Assembly (NCBI GenBank): GCA_964020085.1
Contig: OZ026603.1
Span: forward strand, 29,187,242 to 29,251,241
From: Micromussa lordhowensis
Taxonomy: Eukaryota; Cnidaria; Anthozoa; Scleractinia; Lobophylliidae
Direction of reading: 5' to 3'
DNA: 64,000 nucleotides
Every line of letters begins with the position of its first letter. The stretch's first letter is position 1. The position numbers were made by a program, and so were the translations under genes. This document shows positions 42,033 through 50,163 of this stretch, piece by piece. A model generated the notes under the pieces. It saw only the letters and a program-made list of their open reading frames with translations. It was not told the origin of the DNA and ran no database searches.

Positions 42033-45000
42033 TTAAGTGTCCATGGTGTATCCGTAGGGATACGATTTGAAAGTGTTCGGGTCTACGACGCGTTTGTCGA
42101 AGACGAGTCCGTAGCGTTTGGTGCGTGTGATGATTCGTAGATGTTTGGTGGCTGGGTTTCTCCAGAAGAAATTGGGGTTGACGACGTCGACGTTGCGTCG
42201 TTCATCGAGAGGTTGTTGGATCTCGTCGAGGAGGTTTTGGCGCATGACGTTGTAGTTGAGTTGTTGAGCTCCACGGACATTGAGGGTGAATCCTCTAACT
42301 TTGCAGCAGGTTTTGCCGTGTAGGGTTTTGTAGCCGTAATTTTTGGGACCTGCCGACGTGAATTCGGTGATGAAGTCGTCGTCGTCGAGTTCGTTGGTCA
42401 TGTCCCCTAGGTAGTCTCCTAGAGCAATGTCTGGTTGACCTGGCCTGACCGTGTAGATGACGGAATCGGTGTCAAAGTAGAGAACACGCTGTTGCAGTTG
42501 TTCCAAGTAGGTGTAGAGCTTGAGTCGTGCGTGACAGGTGGTGAAAGCGGCGACGAAGATGTTGACGCGACCGTTGTCGGGTTGATTGTCCTTGAGGTTG
42601 GAGTGAACGACTTCGAGCGTGTCGTCGTTGGAGAGTCGTACTTGGTGGATGACGCTGAACGGATCAGAGACCAAGGCGAAGAGTTCGTGTGGCGTGTGAA
42701 CGACTTCGGTGGTGGGTTTGTGTAGATTTTCTCCAAACTTGCCCCAGAAGCTGTTGAGCATGAGTTTGGCCGTGGCTTTTCGTCCTGGATTCTTGACGAC
42801 GAGATTGGGGTCGAGATCGATGCCTTCTCTCTGTTTGTATCTCTGCACGTACATGGCTTTGTCTTCGGGGGTGGTGGCCCAAGCAGGATATCCGGCGGAC
42901 TCTTGCTTGATCTTGAGCCAAGTGTTGACGTAATCCGCGAAGAGTCCCTTTTGGCGTTGCTCGGGAGGGAAGTGATAGACTTCATGGATCTTGATCAGCG
43001 TGTAGCCCACTTCCACGGCTTTTTGTATTTCGGGGGTGCACCATTCTCCGCGCAGCATGCGTTGCTGGGGTGTGTGTCGGCAGAGGCACGATTTTTCCAA
43101 GAGGGGTTTGGTCATCTCTTCTTCCATGCACGCTTGACATAGTGGGAAGGTGAGTTTGCCCTTGTGCCTGTGGGGCAAGACGGGATGATAGAGTCCTTGT
43201 GGTGGTGAGATGTCTACTTTGGCCATCCCGAAGTAGTGGTGAATGTCTTGATCGTCGGGGTTGACGAGGACTGTTGGGTGTCCGACAGGGTACTCTTGCG
43301 TCTTGTTGACCCATGGGTACAAGGACGTGACGTCGATGTACTTGATCTTTTCGCCGACTCTTCTCTCGGCCACGTGATGCAGTTTGACAGCGTTCGTGCG
43401 TCCACCGAAGAAAGCGTTTCTGGGTTGGAGCGGTTCGACGAGTTCCAAGGTGTCGAGGAACTGCCGGAGATCTGGGTTGGTTTTCACGTCTTGATCCCAG
43501 TCGCACTCCCACATGATTTTGACGTCACAGCCACGTTGTCTCAGGGCTTGTTGTTTCGTGAGCGTGGCTTCGTAGACTTCTTGGAGGGTGCGGTCAGTGT
43601 GACAGATGGGAAATCGGTCGCGGTTCTTGGGAAAGCAGTGAAGACAGCCGTGCCATAAACAGCCATTGAATTCGTAGACGGTGGGTCGTTGAGTGACGGG
43701 ATCACGGGGATCGAACCCGTCCACCAGATACATGTCAAACACGCGCACTTCCCCTCCGTTTCGTACAGTGCGGATGCGATCGCTTGGGGCAGGATGTTGG
43801 AGCCGTAGTTGGTGTTCTTGCCAGGCTAACCATTTGAGGGCTTTGATGGATTGGTTGGATCGGGACCCGTGCCACCCGCGAGGCGGTTCAGAAGCGATCT
43901 TGTTGATGGGGACGAGTTTCTTGCGCCAGAATCGGTTGCAAGCGGAGGCGATGGTGACGCACTTTTCCATGGGATCAAAGTCGGCTTTCTGATTGAATTC
44001 TTTGCGGAATTTTCTGCATCCGGCTTTGAGGAGTTTGACGTCGGACTCGCAATAGGCTAGCATTTCTCGTTGCAGGATGAACTGGTAGTTGGCAGCGACT
44101 TTTTCAGCGTGCCAACGTTCAAACTCGGTTTTTTTCTTGGCGGACATGCCGTCGGGATCGTAATGGGAAGCGTCAGGCATGGGTCCTTCGTAGTCTTGAT
44201 TTTCCAAGGTGTTGAATTTGTGCGGGAAGAATCCCTTGCACAGTTCCTCAATTCCGAAGGTAGCAGTAAAGTTGGCGAGTGAGAACGGGAGAAAGCATAG
44301 GGAGTCCTTGAACGTCAAGCGGTCTGACTGGAAGGAAAGAATCTTGGTGCCCACTGTGATCTGGTTTTTGACTTCACGGTGTTGAGTGTAACAATATTGT
44401 AGGAGAAACATACCGTCGTATCCTTTCAGGTTGTGGAAGATAGCTATGACATGTCTGTCATCTCCATCTTGGTCCGTAGCTATCTCCTCTAGCCAGTGAA
44501 AGAACTCCGTGGTGCAGTCGGGTCCGTAAAATGAGACTGTATCGTCTTCCTCGTCGGTCTCGGCGCAGAGAAGAATGGGTGTTTGATTTCCCTCGGCATC
44601 CGTGATGGCTTCGTAGTCGCAGTAGACTTGGAGTGGAGGGTCTCGTTGTACCCACACGCGAGTGTCAGGATCATTGGGGGTCGGTTCGAGCATTGTTCGT
44701 GTGCCCACTTCATCGCGCGACACACGTTTCCATTTGGGATCGTCCTCACTTTCAGGTAGCCGTTGAATGTAGCATTGGTGCGTGGCCACGTGCACATTCT
44801 TTTCGCAGATGTGACATTCTCCCCATCCGCACTTGTGAGCCGGGGCGCGACGGTTTCCGCCACGACGTACTTTGTCGTCCAGTTCGTACACGTGACGACA
44901 GTCGGGGCATTTCTTGAGGGAGTCACAGATGGATTTGATGTGGAGACTCCGACGTTGCAGGTGGTAGTTGTAGCACTGGTCACCGAAAAATTTGCGGTGA

Positions 45001-46172
45001 CATAGGGGGCAGACGGAGGTTGGGGTAGGAAACTGTCCAGGTTCTAAGGGTCGTTTGGCCTCTAGGAAATCGGGACAGTCCAAGCGTTTGCAGGAGGTGC
45101 AGCGTTTGCCTTTACAGGGATGACGACGGAAGTCTTCGTGATCGTATCCCCGGTTGCAATCGTCGCAGAAATAGGATTTGTTGAGGAATCCAGTGAAAGA
45201 TTTGCAGCCATCGTAGTGATTGTCTTCCTTGATGAGTCGTATGATCTTGCCTGTGGGGGTGGCGGGGTTACCAGCAAAGATGATCATGTGCGGTGGATCA
45301 ATGGACACGACTTTGATCTGGTAGTCGGGCAAGGAGGCTTGAAATTGTGTGAGTTCGGGGATTGCGCAGGGTCCTTCGGGGACTCCAGCAAGCTGGTGAA
45401 GTTCCTTGGCGAGTCGTTCTTGGACGGTGCGTCCTTGTTTGAGGTTGTGGTACTCTTGGTTGCGGACATCTCCGTCAGCGTCTGCCAAGGCTTTCATAGT
45501 GACGATGGCCCTGGCACAACAGAGGTTGTCCTTATTCTTGATGGTGATGCGTGACCTTTTCGCGATATTGCGAACAGCCGCACAGCTCGGCTTGTATCGT
45601 TTTCCATTCCCGCTGCCTGGCCCTGGGGTGCGTATGAAGGTGGTTTCCATGCTGAAGGTGTCGTCGGGGGCGAATTCTTCGTTGGAATTGAGTTTGGCCG
45701 CGAGGGTCTGGAGATAGGTATCTAGTCTTTCACTGCCTTGCACGAATTCACTTACGGTGAAGATGGTGGATTGGAAGGCGTGCGTGAAAGCACTGGATTG
45801 CATGGAAAAGTGGACCGTGGAATGAGGGGTCAGGGTGTTGTCTGCGTCAATCTGTCGTTGGATGGACCTCCGTAACGCGTGGGTCAGTTCTTGTCCTATA
45901 TTGTCGTTGGGGGTACTGTCTCTCTGTTGTCGCAGCGTGGCTTCGTAGCGTTGTTTGTTTAGGGCATTTCTCCAATTGCGTCGGGCTCCGACGGGTTGTA
46001 GGTCAAATTCAAGGAGGGGATTAGTGCCTGCTCCTCCACCGACCATGACAGGATCTAGAGCTGGATCAAAGATCCAATCGTCATCGTCGTCCTCGGGGAA
46101 CGCCTCATCGTGAGTGCGACGAAGTGTGTTCTGAGATGAAAAAAGAAAAGAGTCTGTTTTTAAAATGAACAT
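42033..46172 (-). CDS. PolB: Protein-primed-type family B DNA polymerase (left copy)
   Basis: Replicates the element's linear DNA from its ends. The open frame has 1379 codons. The N-terminal half carries a Cys/His-rich region (residues ~330-470), typical of animal Maverick polymerases. The 3'-5' exonuclease has Exo I CDYEAI (Asp519), Exo II HNLKGYD (Asn581, Asp586) and Exo III YCESD (Asp711). The polymerase has motif A DVTSLYP (Asp947), motif B KLMLNSFWG (~1136) and motif C YFDTDS (Asp1234). All key residues are present, so it looks active. The first 14 codons overlap a pyrimidine tract ending in CAG at 46131. Codon 15 at 46130 is in phase with the leader exon at 47149-47096, so the real start is probably that exon, giving about 1383 aa. 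About 19 residues differ from the right copy over the ~820 that can be compared. Confidence 0.95.
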   Translation of the reverse strand: MFILKTDSFLFSSQNTLRRTHDEAFPEDDDDDWIFDPALDPVMVGGGAGTNPLLEFDLQPVGARRNWRNALNKQRYEATLRQQRDSTPNDNIGQELTHALRRSIQRQIDADNTLTPHSTVHFSMQSSAFTHAFQSTIFTVSEFVQGSERLDTYLQTLAAKLNSNEEFAPDDTFSMETTFIRTPGPGSGNGKRYKPSCAAVRNIAKRSRITIKNKDNLCCARAIVTMKALADADGDVRNQEYHNLKQGRTVQERLAKELHQLAGVPEGPCAIPELTQFQASLPDYQIKVVSIDPPHMIIFAGNPATPTGKIIRLIKEDNHYDGCKSFTGFLNKSYFCDDCNRGYDHEDFRRHPCKGKRCTSCKRLDCPDFLEAKRPLEPGQFPTPTSVCPLCHRKFFGDQCYNYHLQRRSLHIKSICDSLKKCPDCRHVYELDDKVRRGGNRRAPAHKCGWGECHICEKNVHVATHQCYIQRLPESEDDPKWKRVSRDEVGTRTMLEPTPNDPDTRVWVQRDPPLQVYCDYEAITDAEGNQTPILLCAETDEEDDTVSFYGPDCTTEFFHWLEEIATDQDGDDRHVIAIFHNLKGYDGMFLLQYCYTQHREVKNQITVGTKILSFQSDRLTFKDSLCFLPFSLANFTATFGIEELCKGFFPHKFNTLENQDYEGPMPDASHYDPDGMSAKKKTEFERWHAEKVAANYQFILQREMLAYCESDVKLLKAGCRKFRKEFNQKADFDPMEKCVTIASACNRFWRKKLVPINKIASEPPRGWHGSRSNQSIKALKWLAWQEHQLRLQHPAPSDRIRTVRNGGEVRVFDMYLVDGFDPRDPVTQRPTVYEFNGCLWHGCLHCFPKNRDRFPICHTDRTLQEVYEATLTKQQALRQRGCDVKIMWECDWDQDVKTNPDLRQFLDTLELVEPLQPRNAFFGGRTNAVKLHHVAERRVGEKIKYIDVTSLYPWVNKTQEYPVGHPTVLVNPDDQDIHHYFGMAKVDISPPQGLYHPVLPHRHKGKLTFPLCQACMEEEMTKPLLEKSCLCRHTPQQRMLRGEWCTPEIQKAVEVGYTLIKIHEVYHFPPEQRQKGLFADYVNTWLKIKQESAGYPAWATTPEDKAMYVQRYKQREGIDLDPNLVVKNPGRKATAKLMLNSFWGKFGENLHKPTTEVVHTPHELFALVSDPFSVIHQVRLSNDDTLEVVHSNLKDNQPDNGRVNIFVAAFTTCHARLKLYTYLEQLQQRVLYFDTDSVIYTVRPGQPDIALGDYLGDMTNELDDDDFITEFTSAGPKNYGYKTLHGKTCCKVRGFTLNVRGAQQLNYNVMRQNLLDEIQQPLDERRNVDVVNPNFFWRNPATKHLRIITRTKRYGLVFDKRVVDPNTFKSYPYGYTMDT

Positions 46173-46176
46173 GGTT

Positions 46177-46182
46177 TTTATT
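46177..46182 (-). terminator. Poly(A) signal of the left early exons
   Basis: AATAAA on the minus strand, 9 bases after the stop of exon 2b. It lies upstream of the PolB splice acceptor, so mRNA either ends here or is spliced past it to PolB. Confidence 0.7.
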
Positions 46183-46191
46183 TGACAATAA

Positions 46192-46581
46192 CTAAGGCGG
46201 TGTTAGTTCGACTAGACCTCCCCATTTTAGAGTCAAGCGCTTTTTCACATGTGGCAATCTGTAAAGGGCGTCCTTGAGACCGAACCCTAGAAATTCGTAG
46301 TAAGTTTCATGTTCACTGTGATCTGTGTATTGGGCATTGACGACTAAGTGCAGCCCCTTCTTTATATTGTCTATTTTTCCAGGACAGCTTTCATCCTGAC
46401 AGGGACGCCTTGTGTATTTGATGTGTCCTAACCCCCAACCGTCTTTCAGTTTGTGGTGATCCATGATTTCTTCGAGCAAGAGTTTCCGTGGGGTGATTTT
46501 GCGCAAATCAAGGATGGTTTGCCACGTTGAAAGTGAATGGATGTAGTGTTCAATCTCTGGCGGTAACCGATCCCAGTAACT
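46192..46581 (-). CDS. Early protein, alternative 3' exon 2b (left copy)
   Basis: Codes for 129 residues after a strong acceptor (TCTTCTCAG) at 46582. The phase fits the leader exon, giving a protein of about 147 aa. It is a tandem paralogue of exon 2a. Both begin with SYWDRLPPEIEHYIHSL, an F-box-like opening, and share the pattern CPGK.DN, then EHETY, then EFLG, then RLPH. The Cys pairs (residues near CQDESC) may bind metal. I do not recognise the family. An F-box-like adaptor role is possible but unproven. The product ends ELTPP. It is identical to the right-arm copy as far as I can read. Confidence 0.75.
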   Translation of the reverse strand, partial: SYWDRLPPEIEHYIHSLSTWQTILDLRKITPRKLLLEEIMDHHKLKDGWGLGHIKYTRRPCQDESCPGKIDNIKKGLHLVVNAQYTDHSEHETYYEFLGFGLKDALYRLPHVKKRLTLKWGGLVELTPP

Positions 46582-46607
46582 CTGAGAAGAGAACAAGGTA
46601 GTCTGAA

Positions 46608-47021
46608 TCACATTTGTTCAATTGAACCTCTCCATTTGAGAGTAAACTCTCTCATTTTGAGCTCAATGTGTGATTTCGCGTGAGGCAATCTGTTGTGGGC
46701 GTGACTTATGCTGTACCCCAGAAATTCACCGTAAGTTTCATGTTCAAAGAAATTTGTGTAATGGGCAGTGATAACCATGTGCTTGTTTATCAGACCCGCC
46801 TTCAGGTTGTCTCCTTTTCCAGGGCACCATCGATCATAACAGCGATGCAAGGTGCATTTGATGTGCCCCATCCCCCAGTCACTTTTCAGTTTGTGGTAAT
46901 CCAGGATTTCTTTGAGCAAGAGTCTACGGGGTGTAATTTTGCGCAAGTCAAGGATGGTTTGCCACGTTGAAAGTGAATGGATGTAGTGTTCAATCTCTGG
47001 CGGTAACCGATCCCAGTAACT
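46608..47021 (-). CDS. Early protein, alternative 3' exon 2a (left copy)
   Basis: Codes for 137 residues. With the leader exon it makes about 155 aa. It starts with the same SYWDRLPPEIEHYIHSL segment as exon 2b and then diverges (HRCYDRWCPGKGDN, FFEHETYGEFLGYS). The acceptor here reads TTCTTAG, while the right arm has TTCTCAG. That one-base change puts a TAG in frame just upstream, so the exon must be reached by splicing, or translated from an internal ATG at 46946. The intron from the leader is only 74 bp. Function unknown. Confidence 0.75.
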   Translation of the reverse strand, partial: SYWDRLPPEIEHYIHSLSTWQTILDLRKITPRRLLLKEILDYHKLKSDWGMGHIKCTLHRCYDRWCPGKGDNLKAGLINKHMVITAHYTNFFEHETYGEFLGYSISHAHNRLPHAKSHIELKMREFTLKWRGSIEQM

Positions 47022-47095
47022 CTAAGAAGAGAGCAAGGTGTGACCAATGGGGTCTCAAGAAAGAAGGATCACACTTGGTTGCCTTAAGTACTCAC

Positions 47096-47149
47096 TTGTT
47101 CATAGTCATCCATGTGGTCATTTAACTCTCTGTCTGTCAGCTCAGCCAT
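47096..47149 (-). CDS. Shared leader coding exon (left copy)
   Basis: Eighteen codons beginning ATGGCTGAGCTGACAGAC and ending before a consensus donor GTGAGT (47095-47090). The exon ends in phase 0. Three downstream acceptors on the same strand (exon 2a at 47021, exon 2b at 46581, PolB at 46130) are all in phase 0. The exon is too short to stand alone, and its frame closes soon inside the intron. Its TATA-like CATAAAAA lies about 55 bases upstream. Confidence 0.7.
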
Positions 47150-47400
47150 GTTCACTGTCCGAGGTGGAGCACTGAAAATGCGGTGATTCCGTCAGCGTGC
47201 GCGTTTTTATGCTATCGTCCGAATTGGACCCCAGTCTCTCTCGATTGGGGTCCAGTCCCCTGTCGGTTGTGAGAAGGGGGGATACCCCCCCATCCCCCCG
47301 GTGGTCGATTTTACCACGTGACGATTTCCTGCGCTCTGATTGGTTGCGTTTATTTCTATAAAGGCCGTGCCTCTGCGATCTTGTTTTTCAGCGATGTGCG
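47150..47400. promoter_or_regulatory. Divergent promoter between early and RING-CH genes (left copy)
   Basis: The 251-bp spacer drives both directions. Toward the RING-CH gene it has an inverted CCAAT (ATTGG, ~47339) and a TATAAA box (47357-47362). Toward the leader exon it has CATAAAAA (47204-47211) preceded by CCAATTCGG. Between them are an inverted repeat TGGACCCCA / TGGGGTCCA (about 47226-47252), a C/G-run stretch (about 47277-47301) and an E-box CACGTG (47315-47320). Binding factors are unknown. Confidence 0.7.
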
Positions 47401-48135
47401 ATGGCAGAGTTGAGACGCAGTAGACGGCTTCGCGGTCTTGCACCGGAGGAATCTCCGCTTGAGCAGGTCTGCTTCATTTGTCAGAGAGGTATTGACATCA
47501 ACACGGTGTCGAGATGTCAATGCACTCCGTGTTGCGGTGTGTTCATGCACAAACCTTGTTACCGTCAGATGGTGCAGACGGTACCCACTTGCGGTAATTG
47601 TCGCCACGAGAATGAGGAGTACCAACGTGAAGTGATTTTGGAGACGGATGAAGAGCTTGAATCGGATGATGACCCGTTTGAGATAGGTACGCTTCATCAC
47701 GATGTGATGGGTAGAGTTATGCGAGAACTGCGCCGATACAGAAATGAACAGAGGTTCGCTCGCACTCACTATTACGGGTCCGTGTTTTGGAGGGAGTTAC
47801 CGTACGTGCTGGATGCGGGTATCTGGCTGGACTATTACCATAAGCTGGAGGAATTCATGAGACTATTCCCTCGCTATCATTTGTATGTGCATGGACGTGT
47901 GAGCTTACCCGTGGATTCCACGATTGTCATGAGACGAGCCGTGTATAAGATGATCGTGTTCAATACGCCCTATGCTGTGTTCCACACGACGCGCGGGTTC
48001 GAATTTAGACTGTTGTTTGTCCGAGACGATAGTTCGAACACTGCGCGAGTCGATCACCTTAGTTTGTTGCCTCACTCCGGAGGCCCGTCACTGTATCGGG
48101 ATGATTTCTCAATTTTCGATTTTAATTCAATTTAA
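47401..48135 (+). CDS. RING-CH-type zinc protein, unspliced isoform (left copy)
   Basis: A 244-aa protein. Residues 24-67 follow the RING-CH order: C24-x2-C27, C39-x-C41, H50-x2-C53, C64-x2-C67. This fits an E3 ubiquitin-ligase type domain. No membrane helix follows it, unlike MARCH or viral K3 proteins. An acidic linker (~80-93) leads to a C-terminal domain with YVHG, then RRAVYKMIVFNTP, then FRLLFV, which I do not recognise. Codon 96 holds a donor-like AG/GTACGC at 47686/47687. Splicing there to 48153 replaces the whole C-terminal domain with a paralogous one. A CCAAT and TATA box lie directly upstream. Host-directed ubiquitination is a reasonable guess, not shown. Confidence 0.8.
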   Translation: MAELRRSRRLRGLAPEESPLEQVCFICQRGIDINTVSRCQCTPCCGVFMHKPCYRQMVQTVPTCGNCRHENEEYQREVILETDEELESDDDPFEIGTLHHDVMGRVMRELRRYRNEQRFARTHYYGSVFWRELPYVLDAGIWLDYYHKLEEFMRLFPRYHLYVHGRVSLPVDSTIVMRRAVYKMIVFNTPYAVFHTTRGFEFRLLFVRDDSSNTARVDHLSLLPHSGGPSLYRDDFSIFDFNSI

Positions 48136-48152
48136 TTTTAATTTTTCTGTAG

Positions 48153-48601
48153 AGACCGAGATTCGACGTAGAGACAGGAATTATCAGTTGGTGCATGATG
48201 TGATTCTTGGATACAGAGATGAGGCTCGCCCCTTCCAAACGCATAATTCTTTGACTCCGCGCACATGGTCCATCCTACCCGCACGCCTTTCGCCAGTGGT
48301 GTGGTTCCAGTACTATCAGGCAGTGGAGTGTTTTGTGCGCGACCACGGCGTTCGGAGAGTGTACATTCATGGCACTGTGTTTGTGCCTTTTGAAACCTTG
48401 TTGCATATCGAGTCGCGAAAGGCCGTGTATAACATGTTTTTTTTCAATACGCCCAGGGCGCTTTGGGCATTCCTTAGGTTCAGGTTGTTTTTCGTGGCCT
48501 CAACGGCCGTTGAGGATCAGATGAGCATTGAAAGACTCGGACTGACTTGTATAGCTTCGGCTTCCAGGTATCCGAGTAGTGGTTACCTATTTGAGTTATG
48601 A
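48153..48601 (+). CDS. Alternative last exon of the RING-CH gene (left copy)
   Basis: Codes for a second version of the C-terminal domain, aligning with residues ~97-230 of the unspliced protein (VYIHG, ESRKAVYNMFFFNTP, FRLFFV). It follows a T-rich tract ending CTGTAG at 48152. Joining from 47686 keeps frame. Exon lengths 286 + 449 total 735 nt, exactly the length of the unspliced coding sequence. There is no good start codon of its own: the open frame reaches back to 47972 only by overlapping the other isoform. An AATAAA follows at 48658. Confidence 0.7.
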
Positions 48602-48637
48602 CAAGTCAATTTGTAACAACAACAACGATGTAACACT

Positions 48638-48663
48638 TTTATTGTTTCTGTTGCAAAAATAAA
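48638..48663. terminator. Overlapping convergent poly(A) signals (left copy)
   Basis: AATAAA on the minus strand (48638-48643) serves the leftward PLA2 unit, and AATAAA on the plus strand (48658-48663) serves the RING-CH gene. The two 3' ends therefore overlap by a few tens of bases. Confidence 0.75.
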
Positions 48664-48665
48664 AA

Positions 48666-49022
48666 TTACAATTTGAATCGTTTCTTGGTCTGCATGATCT
48701 TCTTTACAATGCGTTCTGTCACTGTTTTTCGAGGCAGTTTGTCAATGGACTTGATCATTTTTGTGTCCGCTTTCCACTTGTCTTGTAAACTCTTGGCCTT
48801 GGAGTAATCGATGTCGTGTTGTTTGGCGATTCGATCCAGTCGGTTGATCCCAGGATCTCCCCGTGCTAGGCGTTTCTTCAATTTCGTGCCAGGTCCCATG
48901 TATTGATAACCAGGCCAATGGAACTCAATCCCCGTCTTTCCCAACCATTTTTGAATGTCAAGACCTCCACTCCTCCTCCTCTTCGTTTTTTTAATCGCTT
49001 TCTTCTTCTTCGTCGGTGTCAT
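48666..49022 (-). CDS. Phospholipase A2-like virion protein (left copy)
   Basis: A 118-aa basic protein with a parvovirus VP1-type PLA2 core: the calcium loop YMGPG (residues 41-45), catalytic HD pair in KQHDIDY (His69, Asp70, Tyr73) and a second Asp near residue 86 (KADTKM). In parvoviruses this enzyme opens endosomal membranes during entry. Lysine/arginine clusters at both ends (residues 5-18 and 109-118) could be nuclear signals. It is the last gene of the late unit and identical in both arms. All catalytic residues are present, so activity is plausible. Start is the only ATG at the head of the domain. Confidence 0.85.
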   Translation of the reverse strand: MTPTKKKKAIKKTKRRRSGGLDIQKWLGKTGIEFHWPGYQYMGPGTKLKKRLARGDPGINRLDRIAKQHDIDYSKAKSLQDKWKADTKMIKSIDKLPRKTVTERIVKKIMQTKKRFKL

Positions 49023-49135
49023 ACCGAAGTGGACCTCTCAGACTTCCTTGGGGATCCCAATCTTCCCAACCTGAGGAGGGTTTTCATGTGAATTATGAGT
49101 CGGTTTTTTGACAACAACGAACAACACTTTTATTC
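49023..49135 (-). terminator. Spacer with poly(A) signal and direct repeat (left copy)
   Basis: Contains minus-strand AATAAA at 49129-49134, one base after the 201-aa gene stop. It also contains the second copy of a 15-bp direct repeat AACCTGAGGAGGGTT (about 49068 and 49138, the latter overlapping the gene end). Two small indels separate it from the right arm. Confidence 0.7.
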
Positions 49136-49741
49136 CTAACCTGAGGAGGGTTGTAGCTTTTCCACTTCTGTCTTTCGTTTCGGTCGTTTCCCTTTCGTGA
49201 GTGATTTCAAGGCACCGTCCAAGGCTCCCTCCAAGCTTTGTCTGAATGCACCCTTAGACTTGCGAGAGGGTTTTGAAGCTTTGGTGGTAGTGGGTGCCTT
49301 ACTTAAGGGTTTTTTGGGTCTTGGAATTTTTGAGGTGGTGAGTGTCTCTTTTTTGATGCCTGACGTGGAGGGGGTGGCAGGTTCCTGCTTGATTCTGACT
49401 GGACTGACTGGTTCCTTCTTGACCCCTTTGATGATTTGCCTCAACATGTTTTCTATGGGTCCGTCAGCCATTCCCTCGGGTTCTTCGGTGTTTTGGTACA
49501 CAGTAGGGGCCGCAGACCCTGTGCGCACGCGTTTCACCAATCGGGCCTGTTCCAGGGCCATGGGTTTGGTCATCTTGACCGCCAGACTGTCTGGAATCCT
49601 CTTGTCTTTCAAAATGAGATGTTGTTCTGCGGCCAGACGTCCCGCTTTGTTCAACAAGGCACTCTCCGTGATCTGTCCTTTGTAATAGTTTTGTAATTGT
49701 TTGAACTCCTGCACGGGTACCATCATCACTTCGTCCGTCAT
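49136..49741 (-). CDS. Virion-type protein, 201 aa (left copy)
   Basis: N-terminal half is folded-looking, with the segment ITESALLNKAGRLAAEQHLI (~25-44), which I associate with animal Polinton proteins of unknown role. The C-terminal half is low-complexity and very basic (Pro/Ser/Thr/Lys), ending in KGKRPKRK-type clusters that may bind DNA or direct nuclear import. Three psi-K-x-E motifs (VKKEP, IKQEP, IKKET; ~108-132) are candidate SUMO sites. The start overlaps the 141-aa gene stop by 4 nt (ATGA). Identical in both arms. A core or scaffold role is inferred. Confidence 0.75.
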   Translation of the reverse strand: MTDEVMMVPVQEFKQLQNYYKGQITESALLNKAGRLAAEQHLILKDKRIPDSLAVKMTKPMALEQARLVKRVRTGSAAPTVYQNTEEPEGMADGPIENMLRQIIKGVKKEPVSPVRIKQEPATPSTSGIKKETLTTSKIPRPKKPLSKAPTTTKASKPSRKSKGAFRQSLEGALDGALKSLTKGKRPKRKTEVEKLQPSSG

Positions 49742-50163
49742 AGTCGTTTTTCAGGGAAATCTGACAGTTGGCTCAGGGCAGTCTCGTAGCAGTCTTGCCA
49801 GTATCTCACTTCTTCTTGTTTCTTTTCTAATCTGAGTTGAAGTCCTTGGATGGTTATCTTCCCCTCGCCGCACTTTGTACACAACTCGACACAACCACCA
49901 GGTTCGGTGGTGTCTTGCTTCGTTTGACACGTTTCACAAAAGTCACCAAACTTTAAAGCGATGTGTTCTTGGTACAAGTCATTATATTTGCGGTTCCATT
50001 GTGCCACGGTTTCTTTGAGTCTGTCTTCACGCGCGTTGGAGGCTTGCAACAGTTGCACTAGGTTCGACACTGTATCGTCTTTGGGTGACGGTGGTGGTGA
50101 CCTTTTTTCGGGTACTACATCTTCCCCCAGCAGCGGATACCCTTGCTCGTCTCGCCCTTTCAT
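49738..50163 (-). CDS. Coiled-coil/Cys-motif protein, 141 aa (left copy)
   Basis: Start chosen at 50163, because that ATG overlaps the stop of the 106-aa gene as ATGA, the pattern used throughout this operon. The frame stays open to an ATG at 50187. It has an N-terminal Pro-rich stretch, then heptad-like segments (residues ~30-70 and ~105-135) flanking a Cys cluster with CETC and CTKC pairs that may bind zinc. Not recognised. Identical in both arms. Confidence 0.7.
   Translation of the reverse strand: MKGRDEQGYPLLGEDVVPEKRSPPPSPKDDTVSNLVQLLQASNAREDRLKETVAQWNRKYNDLYQEHIALKFGDFCETCQTKQDTTEPGGCVELCTKCGEGKITIQGLQLRLEKKQEEVRYWQDCYETALSQLSDFPEKRL

Noticed and set aside
45120..45554. Antisense ORFs over PolB (also 43236-43658 and 61948-62385)
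   Set aside because: They are shadows of a long, clearly functional frame with biased codon use.
46131..46172. ATG at 46172 (and 61501) as the PolB start
   Set aside because: The 14 residues come from a pyrimidine tract ending in CAG; the shared leader exon gives a better in-frame start. Kept in the feature span only because splicing is not proven.
47972..48152. Own start codon for the second RING-CH C-terminal exon
   Set aside because: The upstream frame only overlaps the other isoform in a different phase. A good acceptor at 48152 explains the exon better.
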